Source: DASUBN01 sp036000105 (GTDB lineage: Bacteria; Pseudomonadota; Gammaproteobacteria; Natronospirales; REEB76). Taken from it: a DNA stretch of 64,000 nt. This document shows, piece by piece, positions 17,106-24,903 of the stretch; positions within the stretch are counted from its first letter, which is position 1, and the number at the start of each line of letters is the position of its first letter. The stretch is from positions 1 to 64,000 of the forward strand of contig DASYGE010000012.1 in the NCBI GenBank assembly GCA_036000105.1, written 5' to 3'. The notes beneath the pieces are model-generated. The model saw nothing but the letters and a program-made list of their open reading frames with translations, did no database searches and had not been told where the DNA came from. A program made the translations under genes and the position numbers.

Positions 17106-18329
17106 ATGAATCTCTATAGCAACACATTGAGCTACACACAAAGTGATGAGCGCGAGCCTGTCACTCGTGCCTCGCGCGCATTGGTAAAGCAATCGCTGCA
17201 GCGTGTCGAGCGGTGGTCAGCTGGCAAGCGCGCTACCGGAAATGCGCTGATACATGGGGACAACCTGGAAGTCCTGAAACTATTGACTCAGATTTATGAA
17301 GACGCCGTTAAATGCATCTACTTGGATCCGCCGTATAACAATGGTGAGAGCTACGAGCACTATTTCGACAGCATGGGTCACGAGGAATGGCTGAAGTCAG
17401 TCTCTTTGCGTCTCGAACAAGCTCGAATCCTCTTGCGTAAGGATGGGAGTGTTTGGATCTCTATCGACGACTCGGAATTGCACTACCTCAAGGTCGCGGC
17501 CGACGAGATATTCGGCAGGAAGAATTTTGTGGGTACCGTCGCCTGGGAACATCGGACCACCAGGGAAAACAGGAAGGTGTTCTCTCAGAACCACGAATAT
17601 CTGCTTGTGTACGCGAAAGACATTAACGCTTGGACAAAAGCAAGGAATTCGCTACCGCTCACTGATGAAGTGGTCGGTAGGTACAAGAATCCTGACGCAG
17701 ATCCACGAGGTCCATGGCAATCGGTGTCCGCGAATGTACAGGACGGGCATGGCACTCCACAGCAGTACTATAGTTTGCGCGCTCCGAATGGAAAGCTTCA
17801 CTCTGCCCCGAAAGGGCGGTGCTGGGTATACACCAAGTCGAAGATGATGAAGGCTATAGCCAACAATGAAGTATGGTTCGGTTCTAACGGCAATGGGGTA
17901 CCTCGGCTCAAACGGTTCCTAAAGGATCGCAAGGTCGGCCTTACACCCGAGACGCTTTGGCGTGCCGACAGTGTCGGCACCACGAGTGAGGCCAAGAAGC
18001 ACCTGCTGGCGCTTTTCAAAAATGAGATCCTGTTCGATACACCGAAGCCGGAACATCTGATACATCGCGTGCTTCACATAAGCACTAATCCCGGCGATTT
18101 GGTACTAGACGCCTACCTCGGCTCAGGAACGACGGCCGCCGTGGCTCATAAGATGGGCAGGGCCTATATTGGTATCGAGAATGGCGATCACATAAAGACT
18201 CACTGCGCGCACCGCCTGAAACAAGTGATTGATGGAGAGGGCGGCGGCATATCCTCCCTCATACATTGGAACGGCGGCGGCGGCTTCGATTACTTTGAGT
18301 TCAAGGATAGAGGACGGCGTGCAAAATAG
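17106..18329 (+). CDS. DNA N6-adenine/N4-cytosine methyltransferase, beta class
   Basis: 407 residues. Motif IV DPPYNNGESYEHYFDS near residue 75 precedes motif I LVLDAYLGSGTTAAVAHKMGR near residue 340, the order of the beta class, like type III Mod and many type II enzymes. A long variable target-recognition segment lies between. ATG at 17106 preceded by ACGGAGATAT. The stop overlaps the next methyltransferase start by 11 bp. With that gene and the PLD nuclease it likely forms a two-methyltransferase R-M system. Confidence 0.88.
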   Translation: MNLYSNTLSYTQSDEREPVTRASRALVKQSLQRVERWSAGKRATGNALIHGDNLEVLKLLTQIYEDAVKCIYLDPPYNNGESYEHYFDSMGHEEWLKSVSLRLEQARILLRKDGSVWISIDDSELHYLKVAADEIFGRKNFVGTVAWEHRTTRENRKVFSQNHEYLLVYAKDINAWTKARNSLPLTDEVVGRYKNPDADPRGPWQSVSANVQDGHGTPQQYYSLRAPNGKLHSAPKGRCWVYTKSKMMKAIANNEVWFGSNGNGVPRLKRFLKDRKVGLTPETLWRADSVGTTSEAKKHLLALFKNEILFDTPKPEHLIHRVLHISTNPGDLVLDAYLGSGTTAAVAHKMGRAYIGIENGDHIKTHCAHRLKQVIDGEGGGISSLIHWNGGGGFDYFEFKDRGRRAK

Positions 18330-19653
18330 CGCATTTCGGCCTATCTACTACCTAGGTTGTAAGACGAATTTTACGGCTGCTATCCGTGCGGCCATCGACG
18401 AGGTGGATCCCAGTGGTGGCCGCCTGGTGGATTTGTTCGCCGGAACCGGGGCGGTTGGCGCTGCACTCGCCTCAACTAGGGAAGTGACGACAGTCGACGT
18501 CCAAGAATATTCGAGGGTGTTGTGTTCCGCCGTGCTAAAGCCGCCCCAACTGACCGATTCGGCAATCAGCGAATTGATCAGTCAAATCGGTTGCAGCGAA
18601 GTGCTGCAAGAATTGGATTCTTGCCTGAAGCCACTCGTTGAATATGAGCATGCCTGCATCAATGCAGCCATCCATGGGGACTCTGCAGCCCTCGTGGAAA
18701 TGCTGGAATCGCCCCCACTAGCTGTACTCCCGTACGGTGAGGTTCGCCAGTCCAGTTCGCCGCTGTCCGACGCCACTTCGAAGGCAATCGACAATCTCGT
18801 CGCCTCGAAGTTATGGAAATCGTCAGACAGCATGATGACTCGCCAATTTGGTGGTACCTATTTTTCTTTTCGACAGGCCGCGGTCCTTGATGCGATCCTA
18901 ACGGCCGCGGCACAGGCCTCTGACGCGACTCGCGACACCCTGCTTGCTGCTGCATTGAGCACGGCCAGTCAGATAGTTAATACGGTCGGCAAACAATTTG
19001 CCCAGCCGATCAGACCACGCAACAAGGCTGGTAAGGTGAAAGGCGGACTCGTAAAAGTCGTACGCCGAGATCGCCTTATCGATGTCCTGAGTTCTTATGG
19101 CGGCTGGCTCGCTCGATACGCCCAAGTCCGTCCCGCTCAAGGCACACCAAGAGCGATCCGGGAAGACTATCTTGTAGCGCTCGCGGACAAGGAATCGCCA
19201 CTATCCGTCGTATATGCCGATCCGCCGTATACGCGTGACCACTACAGCCGCTTCTATCACGTACTCGAGACAATGTGTCTTCGAGACGACCCGGCAATCT
19301 CGCTGGTGCGGAAGCGCGGCGTTTTGGCTGCGAGCCGGGGCGCATACAGAGAGGACCGGCATCAGTCGCCGTTTTGCATTCGCTCGACAGCGCCGGCAGC
19401 ATTTGATGCTCTTTTTAAGGCTGCGCGGGCTCGTGACCTGCCGATGGTGCTTTCATATTCGCCCCACGAACGGGGTGACGGCACCCATCCGCGCGTCGTG
19501 TCCATGAAGCAGATCGTCGAGATTGCACGTAGTTCGTACGACAAGGTCGAAGTTTGTGCAATTGAAGGTTCTACGCATAACAAGCTAAATAGTGGAGAGC
19601 TTGAGTTGAAGACGCGCGACCATGCCGAAGTTCTACTTAAGTGCTTTTGCTGA
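18319..19653 (+). CDS. DNA N6-adenine methyltransferase, alpha (D12) class
   Basis: 444 residues from a GTG at 18319 inside the end of the previous gene. Motif X-like start (FRPIYYLGCKTNFTAAI), motif I LVDLFAGTGAVGAAL near residue 40, motif IV VYADPPYTRDHYSRFYH near residue 300: the alpha-class order of Dam/MboIIA-type enzymes. The insert between motifs is large. The pairing with a second methyltransferase of another class suggests an asymmetric recognition site, where each strand needs its own enzyme. Confidence 0.85.
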   Translation: MQNSAFRPIYYLGCKTNFTAAIRAAIDEVDPSGGRLVDLFAGTGAVGAALASTREVTTVDVQEYSRVLCSAVLKPPQLTDSAISELISQIGCSEVLQELDSCLKPLVEYEHACINAAIHGDSAALVEMLESPPLAVLPYGEVRQSSSPLSDATSKAIDNLVASKLWKSSDSMMTRQFGGTYFSFRQAAVLDAILTAAAQASDATRDTLLAAALSTASQIVNTVGKQFAQPIRPRNKAGKVKGGLVKVVRRDRLIDVLSSYGGWLARYAQVRPAQGTPRAIREDYLVALADKESPLSVVYADPPYTRDHYSRFYHVLETMCLRDDPAISLVRKRGVLAASRGAYREDRHQSPFCIRSTAPAAFDALFKAARARDLPMVLSYSPHERGDGTHPRVVSMKQIVEIARSSYDKVEVCAIEGSTHNKLNSGELELKTRDHAEVLLKCFC

Positions 19654-19699
19654 GCTGCCGCTCCTTCAACTCAGGGTCCCCTTCAAGGTCATTCTTCTC

Positions 19700-20824
19700 T
19701 CACACCGGCAATAGTTGTGCGGGCGCTCCCGGCCAACTTACTCTAAGCGTTGCAGCGTGCGTTCGTACGCGGCTGACTTTGTTTCGGCCGCCATGCCAAT
19801 TGGCGAGTAGGAATGCAGTCACCTGCGCATAGCCAGGACTGCCGGGCATCAACAGACAATATCTAAAGACCCTATCTTCCGTTTTTACGAAGACACCAAT
19901 TGGTCTTCCACCGGCAGGGTAGGCGAGCCCACTTGCAGCTTCGAGTTCGAGTCTATAATTTTTGCTGGCGACTTCCACGCCCGGGCGCGCTTCAACGTCA
20001 CCGAGAACTCCATTTGGCGTGACGTGCTGCAGTACAACGCGGCGGACTTGGCCACGCGTAAATCCAAAGAATTGCTCATAGTTATCAACATCGAAGTTCG
20101 CTTGCTTCCAGCGTTCCTTGCTCTTCGGAATCTCTGCCACTAGCACGTCGTTAGCAGCTGCGGGCGCATCAACAACAATGTCTTCTGCGAAGTTGTCTTC
20201 GGCTTCGGCAGGTGCGATGCCTGGTTGAGCGGGGGCCGGCACACGTTGTGCAGATCGCGGAACACGGACGTTTGCGGCAGCTCGCGCGAGGACGTCTGCG
20301 TCATCAAGAGCTTTGAGAAAGGGCGCGCTGGCCAGGTTCCACGCGAGCCACTTCTCGCGTTCGGCGCGGATCGCCGCCGCATTTAAGCGGCTAACCGTAA
20401 ATGCTTCCCAGTTCGTAGTTAGTCCGCCTCCGGTAAGGTTGCCCGACCCTGTGATGCGCGTGCCGCCGATCACGTGACCGCGTGCATTCTTGTGCTCGAA
20501 CCAACAGAACTTGGGATGAAATAACTTTCTGACTGGGTTTTGATAGAAAGCTTTACATTCAAAGCTCTCATGCTGGTCGCCGAACGCGCGCAGACTCTCA
20601 ATGGCGCGGGTATTGGTGATTGAATCGGTTCCAACAACTACCTTAAAGTCGCCATCGCGCAGGAACCGAGTGAACACTTCATCATGAAAAAGTAACCTCA
20701 CGCCCTGCCTGGACGCATAGGCAAATGCGCCCCAGCCACTACTTGCGCGGCTGGAAGCCTCAAGCAGGCACTCTAATAGGGTGGTGCCGCCAGCAATTCC
20801 TGGACTCTGGAAATGAAATGCCAC
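19700..20824 (-). CDS. PLD-family nuclease, probable restriction endonuclease
   Basis: 374 residues, GTG start (GTGGCATTTC) with AGGGGACA upstream. N-terminal phospholipase-D-type nuclease domain with one HKD-like motif (LFHPKFCWFEH, then GSGNLTGGGL near residue 130). A single motif implies a dimer, as in BfiI and Nuc. The C-terminal third (NYEQFFGFTRGQVRRVVL, YRLELEAASGLAYPAGGRPI, YCLLMPGSPGY) resembles the B3-like DNA-binding domain of such enzymes. Convergent with the methyltransferases, 46 bp from the second. No ATPase or helicase is present, so type II-like restriction fits best. Confidence 0.75.
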   Translation of the reverse strand: MAFHFQSPGIAGGTTLLECLLEASSRASSGWGAFAYASRQGVRLLFHDEVFTRFLRDGDFKVVVGTDSITNTRAIESLRAFGDQHESFECKAFYQNPVRKLFHPKFCWFEHKNARGHVIGGTRITGSGNLTGGGLTTNWEAFTVSRLNAAAIRAEREKWLAWNLASAPFLKALDDADVLARAAANVRVPRSAQRVPAPAQPGIAPAEAEDNFAEDIVVDAPAAANDVLVAEIPKSKERWKQANFDVDNYEQFFGFTRGQVRRVVLQHVTPNGVLGDVEARPGVEVASKNYRLELEAASGLAYPAGGRPIGVFVKTEDRVFRYCLLMPGSPGYAQVTAFLLANWHGGRNKVSRVRTHAATLRVSWPGAPAQLLPV

Positions 20825-20963
20825 TGGATGTCCCCTTTTCCTAGATCGCCTAGGTGCTTAAGTCCCCTTGAATCCCTTGCATGTCGGCGGCACTGCGACG
20901 GTGTGGACTTCAATGCCATAGTCTCACGGCGCAGCGGCCGATAGACACCCCTGCTGGTTGAGG

Positions 20964-21371
20964 CTAGGCCATGGCGGGCGCACTTCTTTGATTTGCCGCA
21001 TAAATTACAACGCCGACGACCACGAAGAGAGCAAGCACACATAGCCCGGGGCTCCAGGAGATCCCCTGAGCAACCCGCGTGACCGTGTGCTGACAATTGT
21101 TTGATAGCAGGTCATACATTTTGGGGTTCGTAACGACAGCTCGAAATCTTTCCCGAATTGCCGGTGTGTCAGGCATTGGCTCAAACCTCGACGTCAACCC
21201 TGCCGTGAAGCCGTGCCAGTGATCAACGTGTTCGCCTTTCTCTGGCGTGTTATGCAGTACAACGGTTTCTCCGGTGTCCTGATCGACCACGGCGATTCCC
21301 CAATGGATCATCGGGCCATTCGGCAGATCCAAAGGCGGACGGAACACCTTGAAGAATTGTAAGCGTTGCAT
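20964..21371 (-). CDS. Membrane-anchored LRAT/PPPDE-like papain-fold protein
   Basis: 135 residues. A permuted papain-like domain with the His (MIHWGIAVVDQDTG) and Cys (YDLLSNNCQHTVTRVAQG) typical of LRAT, NlpC/P60-like and PPPDE proteins, then one C-terminal transmembrane helix (LCVLALFVVVGVVIYAA). Members act as acyltransferases, thiol hydrolases or deubiquitinating-type peptidases. Good ribosome site (AAGGGG). Divergent from the metal-binding protein of the ubiquitin-like cluster by 141 bp. A role in that cluster is possible but only by position. Bases 20825-20963 show nothing. Confidence 0.65.
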   Translation of the reverse strand: MQRLQFFKVFRPPLDLPNGPMIHWGIAVVDQDTGETVVLHNTPEKGEHVDHWHGFTAGLTSRFEPMPDTPAIRERFRAVVTNPKMYDLLSNNCQHTVTRVAQGISWSPGLCVLALFVVVGVVIYAANQRSAPAMA

Positions 21372-21512
21372 TTGTTATTTCCCCTTCTTAAGGGCCTTCG
21401 CGTTGACCAAATATTAGGGATGGGCGACTGTGATGCCGACACTCCAATAACCTCCTCTAGCACTCATTTCAGGGCGTATAATTAAATTATCCACGAGGCA
21501 GAACATTTTTAT

Positions 21513-21923
21513 ATGTCCGGTATTTTTGGATCGTTGTTCAACTCACTGTTCGGGTCGTCGCCTGAGCCACAGTCAACACGCGTGGTACAACGTCCATCTG
21601 CTCGGTCGGCGCCTCGTCGTGTAACCGAATACCCGCGCTATCGAATTGTTCTAAGTAGTGACCGGACTGAAGCAGTTAGAGTGGCCGCAGCTGACGGGGT
21701 CCTGTCCCTGGTAGGCACCTCTACCAAACAAAAGTGGGCCATCATGAAATGCCCATGTGGATGTGGCGAGCTCCTGCAGCTGAATATGATGCGCACCCAC
21801 TATCCGCGGTGGCGCGTTGCGCAGAACCGCGACGGCAGCGTCTCGATGTTTCCTTCAGTTGATGCGACGGCTTGCGGATCACACTTTTTCCTTCGCGATA
21901 GCAAAATCATTTGGTGCGACTAG
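21513..21923 (+). CDS. Metal-binding DUF6527-like protein of the ubiquitin-like cluster
   Basis: 136 residues. A disordered Ser/Arg/Pro-rich start (residues 1-40), then a conserved C-terminal domain with KCPCGCGELLQLNMM, PRWRV, SVSMFPSVDATACGSHFFLR and IIWCD. The Cys/His pattern (CPCGC, CGSHF, WC) suggests one zinc site. I recognise this as the small metal-binding protein reported beside bacterial E1/E2/JAB/ubiquitin-like genes. Its 3' end overlaps the convergent JAB-E1 gene by 17 bp, so it is not in the same transcript. Its function is unknown; a substrate adaptor or E3-like role is speculation. Confidence 0.72.
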   Translation: MSGIFGSLFNSLFGSSPEPQSTRVVQRPSARSAPRRVTEYPRYRIVLSSDRTEAVRVAAADGVLSLVGTSTKQKWAIMKCPCGCGELLQLNMMRTHYPRWRVAQNRDGSVSMFPSVDATACGSHFFLRDSKIIWCD

Positions 21924-23274
21924 GCCACACCATTCCTAGCAACGGGGTCTCATCTCCGCGCCCCCATTGAGATCGTTCTGAGCAGAAGCAGTCTTCCAAA
22001 GGAGCCAGGCGGTTGGTGCGCATCCGACTTTCATCGAATGCCAAGAGAACTTCGGTAGAGGCACGATCTTTTCCCATAAAGCCCGTTAGGCGGTGTAACA
22101 GCTCGGTGACTGCAGTACTGGCGACAGTCGTGGTGAAGGAAATCACGGACGGCGCTGTGCCTTCCAGTTCTGGGGCATAACCTTCCTCGATCTGGGCTTT
22201 TCGCTCTTCTGGCGAGAGGGTCTCCACCCGTATTGCATCAACACTGATTCTCCCGCGGCAGAACAGGCACGCCTCTCCGGGGAACAGCGTTGTCACCCGG
22301 CCATAGACATTGCGAATTCGATCATTCTTGGAGTCGATTAACACTCCGAGATCGAACACGGGTATGCAGTATTTCAAGGCAAGGTTGGTTAGTATTCCCC
22401 GGGGCAACTGTTTATCCGGGCACGAGAAGACTACGTCGCAGTTTCGAAGCATGGCGGCGGCATCTTCATAACTGATGTGGCTCGGCACCGCAACAACCTC
22501 AGTGGGCAAGCCGATGCGATCGAGATGGCGTTTAAGAATCTCCACCTTGTGTTTCCCGTGGTCGGCAATCGACGATCCGTAAACTCGGTTGATGTTGGTC
22601 TTATCAAAGACGTCACCATCGAAGAGCAGAATCCGCCCTATCCCAAGGCGATATGCTTGCTCTGCTGATGGGGAGCCGGTGCCGCTTGCACCGACGACTC
22701 CCACAGTTAGCTGCCGAAGTGTCTGTTGCGTCTCTTTGCCGAAAGCGCGGACCTGGCGATCGAAGAACGGTTCCACGTCGCCGGAACCTGTGCTGCTCCA
22801 TAAGCGGAAGTGTTCGCCAACCTGAAAGACTGCATCGACTGGAATCCGATGCGGTGCGTAGAGCCGGCCACGCACCGAGTTGTCGCTTACTACCATGGTC
22901 CCGTGGATTCGGTTAGGCACGCGGGCTTGCAGGAAAGGCATTAGCTTTTCCTCTTCACGATCGTCCTGCTCTGAGAAATCGGGGTAGCCCCCGGGGTGGG
23001 AGTGGACGAATATCACAGAGAGTCGCTCGTAGTTGGCGAGCTTTGCCACGCGCATAAGCGCTCGTGACGTAATGCTCAGCCTGTACCTTTCACGGAGAGC
23101 GTAGTCCTCCGATGCGACCGGGATGACCGCGTGGACGATCAGTTTGGTTGCCAGATTGGCGTCCGCTTGACCGCACAACAGGAATGCGGCCCCCTCCACT
23201 CCCGGCGTGTCGAATATCAGATTACGAAGTGCGTTGAAATCGCGCTCCGTTATAGCAATTCTTGTTGTCTTCAC
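21907..23274 (-). CDS. JAB isopeptidase-E1 (ThiF) fusion protein
   Basis: 455 residues from a GTG that overlaps the E2 stop (GTGA). Residues about 1-150: JAB/MPN metallopeptidase with VHSHPGGYPDFSEQDD (HxHP-x6-S-x2-D) near 90, which would process the ubiquitin-like precursor or remove conjugates. Residues about 175-455: ThiF/E1 adenylyltransferase with GVVGASGTGSPSAEQAYRLG, LLFDGDVF, TNINR, a CLFC motif near 336 and a second Cys pair (DCFCSE) followed by GRGDE, likely a zinc site. It activates the ubiquitin-like C-terminus with ATP and passes it to E2. Both activities seem intact. Confidence 0.9.
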   Translation of the reverse strand: MKTTRIAITERDFNALRNLIFDTPGVEGAAFLLCGQADANLATKLIVHAVIPVASEDYALRERYRLSITSRALMRVAKLANYERLSVIFVHSHPGGYPDFSEQDDREEEKLMPFLQARVPNRIHGTMVVSDNSVRGRLYAPHRIPVDAVFQVGEHFRLWSSTGSGDVEPFFDRQVRAFGKETQQTLRQLTVGVVGASGTGSPSAEQAYRLGIGRILLFDGDVFDKTNINRVYGSSIADHGKHKVEILKRHLDRIGLPTEVVAVPSHISYEDAAAMLRNCDVVFSCPDKQLPRGILTNLALKYCIPVFDLGVLIDSKNDRIRNVYGRVTTLFPGEACLFCRGRISVDAIRVETLSPEERKAQIEEGYAPELEGTAPSVISFTTTVASTAVTELLHRLTGFMGKDRASTEVLLAFDESRMRTNRLAPLEDCFCSERSQWGRGDETPLLGMVWPSRTK

Positions 23275-23663
23275 TTGCGGCCTAGCCCCTGCAGCTCGCG
23301 CTGGATGAGAGTGAAGAACGACCGCAGGCTGTCGACGCCGGGTTTCCACTTGCCGTTGAGATGGCGCGAGAACCGCTGCCAACTGCGGCCGAGGTGGTTC
23401 TCGATTACTTCCGACGCCTGGGCGAATTGGCCGGTCTGACCGATGCGGATCGGCGGATTGCAGTACCACATGTCGAGAGGCGTCATGGGGTACTGCGGCG
23501 GGATCCGAATCATGAGGTCGGTGGCCGGCGGAGCGAATCCTCCGCCGGACACATCGAACCCCTTGATAACAACGCACTGTCCGCCGCCGTTTGGATCCGC
23601 GACACATTCCCATTCAAAGCCACGTTCGGCCAAGAAATGGTTGTCACGTTCGGGGAGAGGCAT
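23271..23663 (-). CDS. E2-like ubiquitin-conjugating protein (Prok-E2_E type)
   Basis: 130 residues. E2/UBC-like fold: beta strands up to ATDLMIRIPPQYPMTPLDMW, matching the YPxxxP region of E2s, Cys68 in WYCNPP as a possible catalytic cysteine, then SWQRFSRHLNGKWKPGVD and SLRSFFTLIQREL. The W.RFSRHL...W.PG.DSL pattern is that of prokaryotic E2 family E. One base separates its ATG from the stop of the ubiquitin-like gene, and its TGA overlaps the JAB-E1 start. Cys20 and Cys30 are the only other cysteines, so the catalytic residue is not certain. Confidence 0.8.
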   Translation of the reverse strand: MPLPERDNHFLAERGFEWECVADPNGGGQCVVIKGFDVSGGGFAPPATDLMIRIPPQYPMTPLDMWYCNPPIRIGQTGQFAQASEVIENHLGRSWQRFSRHLNGKWKPGVDSLRSFFTLIQRELQGLGRK

Positions 23664-23664
23664 A

Positions 23665-23928
23665 TCAGTTCACCCCCGGATTGATGGTGGAAGGGGCGGT
23701 GTAGTAGTGAGAGCCGGCTTTCACGTCATAGGTCTGATCCGGGCGGATGAGGACGTCGTCCTTTTGGCCCGGTACTTCGAGCCACAGGTCCCGGTCGGCC
23801 GGCACCGGGGGCTTGGGAAGGTTCCGCAACGCCTCACCGGTCATGCGGTCCGAAGGCGCGTCGTACTTCACATCGTCGATGATGATCGGGATACCCGGCT
23901 TTCCTTTCTGGTCGGCTTGAGCAGTCAT
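23665..23928 (-). CDS. Ubiquitin-like protein with processable C-terminus
   Basis: 87 residues from the ATG at 23928 (GTGGAG upstream); an upstream extension through the promoter is rejected. A flexible start, then one beta-grasp domain of the bacterial multiubiquitin-type family: IPIIIDDVKYDAP, TGEALRNLPKPP, LWLEVPGQKDD, TYDVKAGSHYYTAPSTINPG. Only one domain is present. The chain ends NPGVN, so removal of Val-Asn by the JAB domain would expose a terminal glycine for E1. First gene of the Ubl-E2-JAB/E1 operon. The promoter lies in the 130-bp AT-rich gap to the divergent RHH gene. Confidence 0.78.
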   Translation of the reverse strand: MTAQADQKGKPGIPIIIDDVKYDAPSDRMTGEALRNLPKPPVPADRDLWLEVPGQKDDVLIRPDQTYDVKAGSHYYTAPSTINPGVN

Positions 23929-24058
23929 AGTTTTCTCCACAAGGCGGAATGCCTTGGTGGAAACAATAGCTAACCAATAGCCAAAAAGCAAGTAGTTTTT
24001 GTTGATTTTTACCCTGTCTTGGTCTATGCTTATTTCCGTAGATTTTGAGGAGTCCCCC

Positions 24059-24289
24059 GTGAGCGCAAGACCTAGTACCACAAGCAAAAAGACCATGACC
24101 CTGAATCTCACCGACGCTGAGATGGCGGTCCTGGATCAGCTTTCTGCTGACCGCGATATGACAAAAACGGCTATCCTGAGACAGGCCCTTCGTCTGTATC
24201 AGGTGATAGACGACCGGCTGCGCGCCGGGGAGAAGCTGTTCTTCGGTGACGATCTGGACAAGGAAAAGAAGGAACTTGTTGTCCTGTGA
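24059..24289 (+). CDS. CopG-like ribbon-helix-helix protein
   Basis: 76 residues from the GTG at 24059, which has GAGGAG seven bases upstream; a longer in-frame start at 23999 lacks a ribosome site. RHH DNA-binding domain: KTMTLNLTDAEMAVLDQLSA, DRDMTKTAILRQALRLYQVI. The C-terminus (FFGDDLDKEKKELVVL) is short and acidic, as in antitoxins. The TGA overlaps the GTG of the acetyltransferase gene by 4 bp. It may be the antitoxin/repressor of a GNAT toxin pair, or simply a local regulator. It is divergent from the ubiquitin-like operon and could control that promoter too. Confidence 0.75.
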   Translation: MSARPSTTSKKTMTLNLTDAEMAVLDQLSADRDMTKTAILRQALRLYQVIDDRLRAGEKLFFGDDLDKEKKELVVL

Positions 24290-24894
24290 CCGATACGCAT
24301 GGGGTCGTACTGCATGATGTGCAGTCCGGGAAGAATGTTGATGCGGTTCTGACCGAGCGCGTCAGCGCTCGGTACGTCTTGACGGCGGAAGAGGCCTGGG
24401 GTGACTACTTGCAAGCGGCCAAGGAGGCTGCTGCCAAGCATGGTGAGCCTTATGCGGAACCCGAACACCAATGGGACTGGTCGCTCAAGCACAAGGAAGC
24501 CCGCGGCCTCCTGTCTTACTCCATGTTCGGTGTCGATGTCGCCGGCGAAGCCCAGGGTCTCATGCTGCTTACCACCGACAAATATTTCGCCCGGCGCCCG
24601 GAGCAGCTTGGCCTGGGCCTGGTGGACGTCACATTTCTTGCCACTGCCCCCTGGAACAATAAACGCATTACGGGTGTCCAACGTTATAGAGGCGTGGGCA
24701 CCGTGATGATGTACACAGCGGCCAAAGTGAGTATCGACCTCGGCTTTAAGGGTCGGCTGCGCCTGCATTCACTGAAGGGTGCCGAAAGTTTCTACGACGG
24801 CCATGGCATGCACTGCATGGGACCCGACCCCAAGTGCAACGGTCTTAAGTACTACGAGACCACGCCGAAATGGGCCACAAAGTTTTTGAGGTAG
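24286..24894 (+). CDS. GNAT-family acetyltransferase coupled to an RHH protein
   Basis: 202 residues, GTG start overlapping the RHH stop. The GNAT acetyl-CoA site is seen as RYRGVGTVMMYTAAKVSIDL near residue 130, followed by GRLRLHSLKGAESFYDGHGM and YYETTPKW, the usual C-terminal beta-bulge and YxxxGF-like end. The first 80 residues (WGDYLQAAKEAAAKHGE and on) are not standard GNAT. RHH-GNAT pairs include TacAT-type toxin-antitoxins that acetylate aminoacyl-tRNA, but those carry a DUF1778 antitoxin and a shorter toxin, so the toxin idea is only possible. Confidence 0.72.
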   Translation: MTDTHGVVLHDVQSGKNVDAVLTERVSARYVLTAEEAWGDYLQAAKEAAAKHGEPYAEPEHQWDWSLKHKEARGLLSYSMFGVDVAGEAQGLMLLTTDKYFARRPEQLGLGLVDVTFLATAPWNNKRITGVQRYRGVGTVMMYTAAKVSIDLGFKGRLRLHSLKGAESFYDGHGMHCMGPDPKCNGLKYYETTPKWATKFLR

Positions 24895-24903
24895 GAGATC
24901 GAG

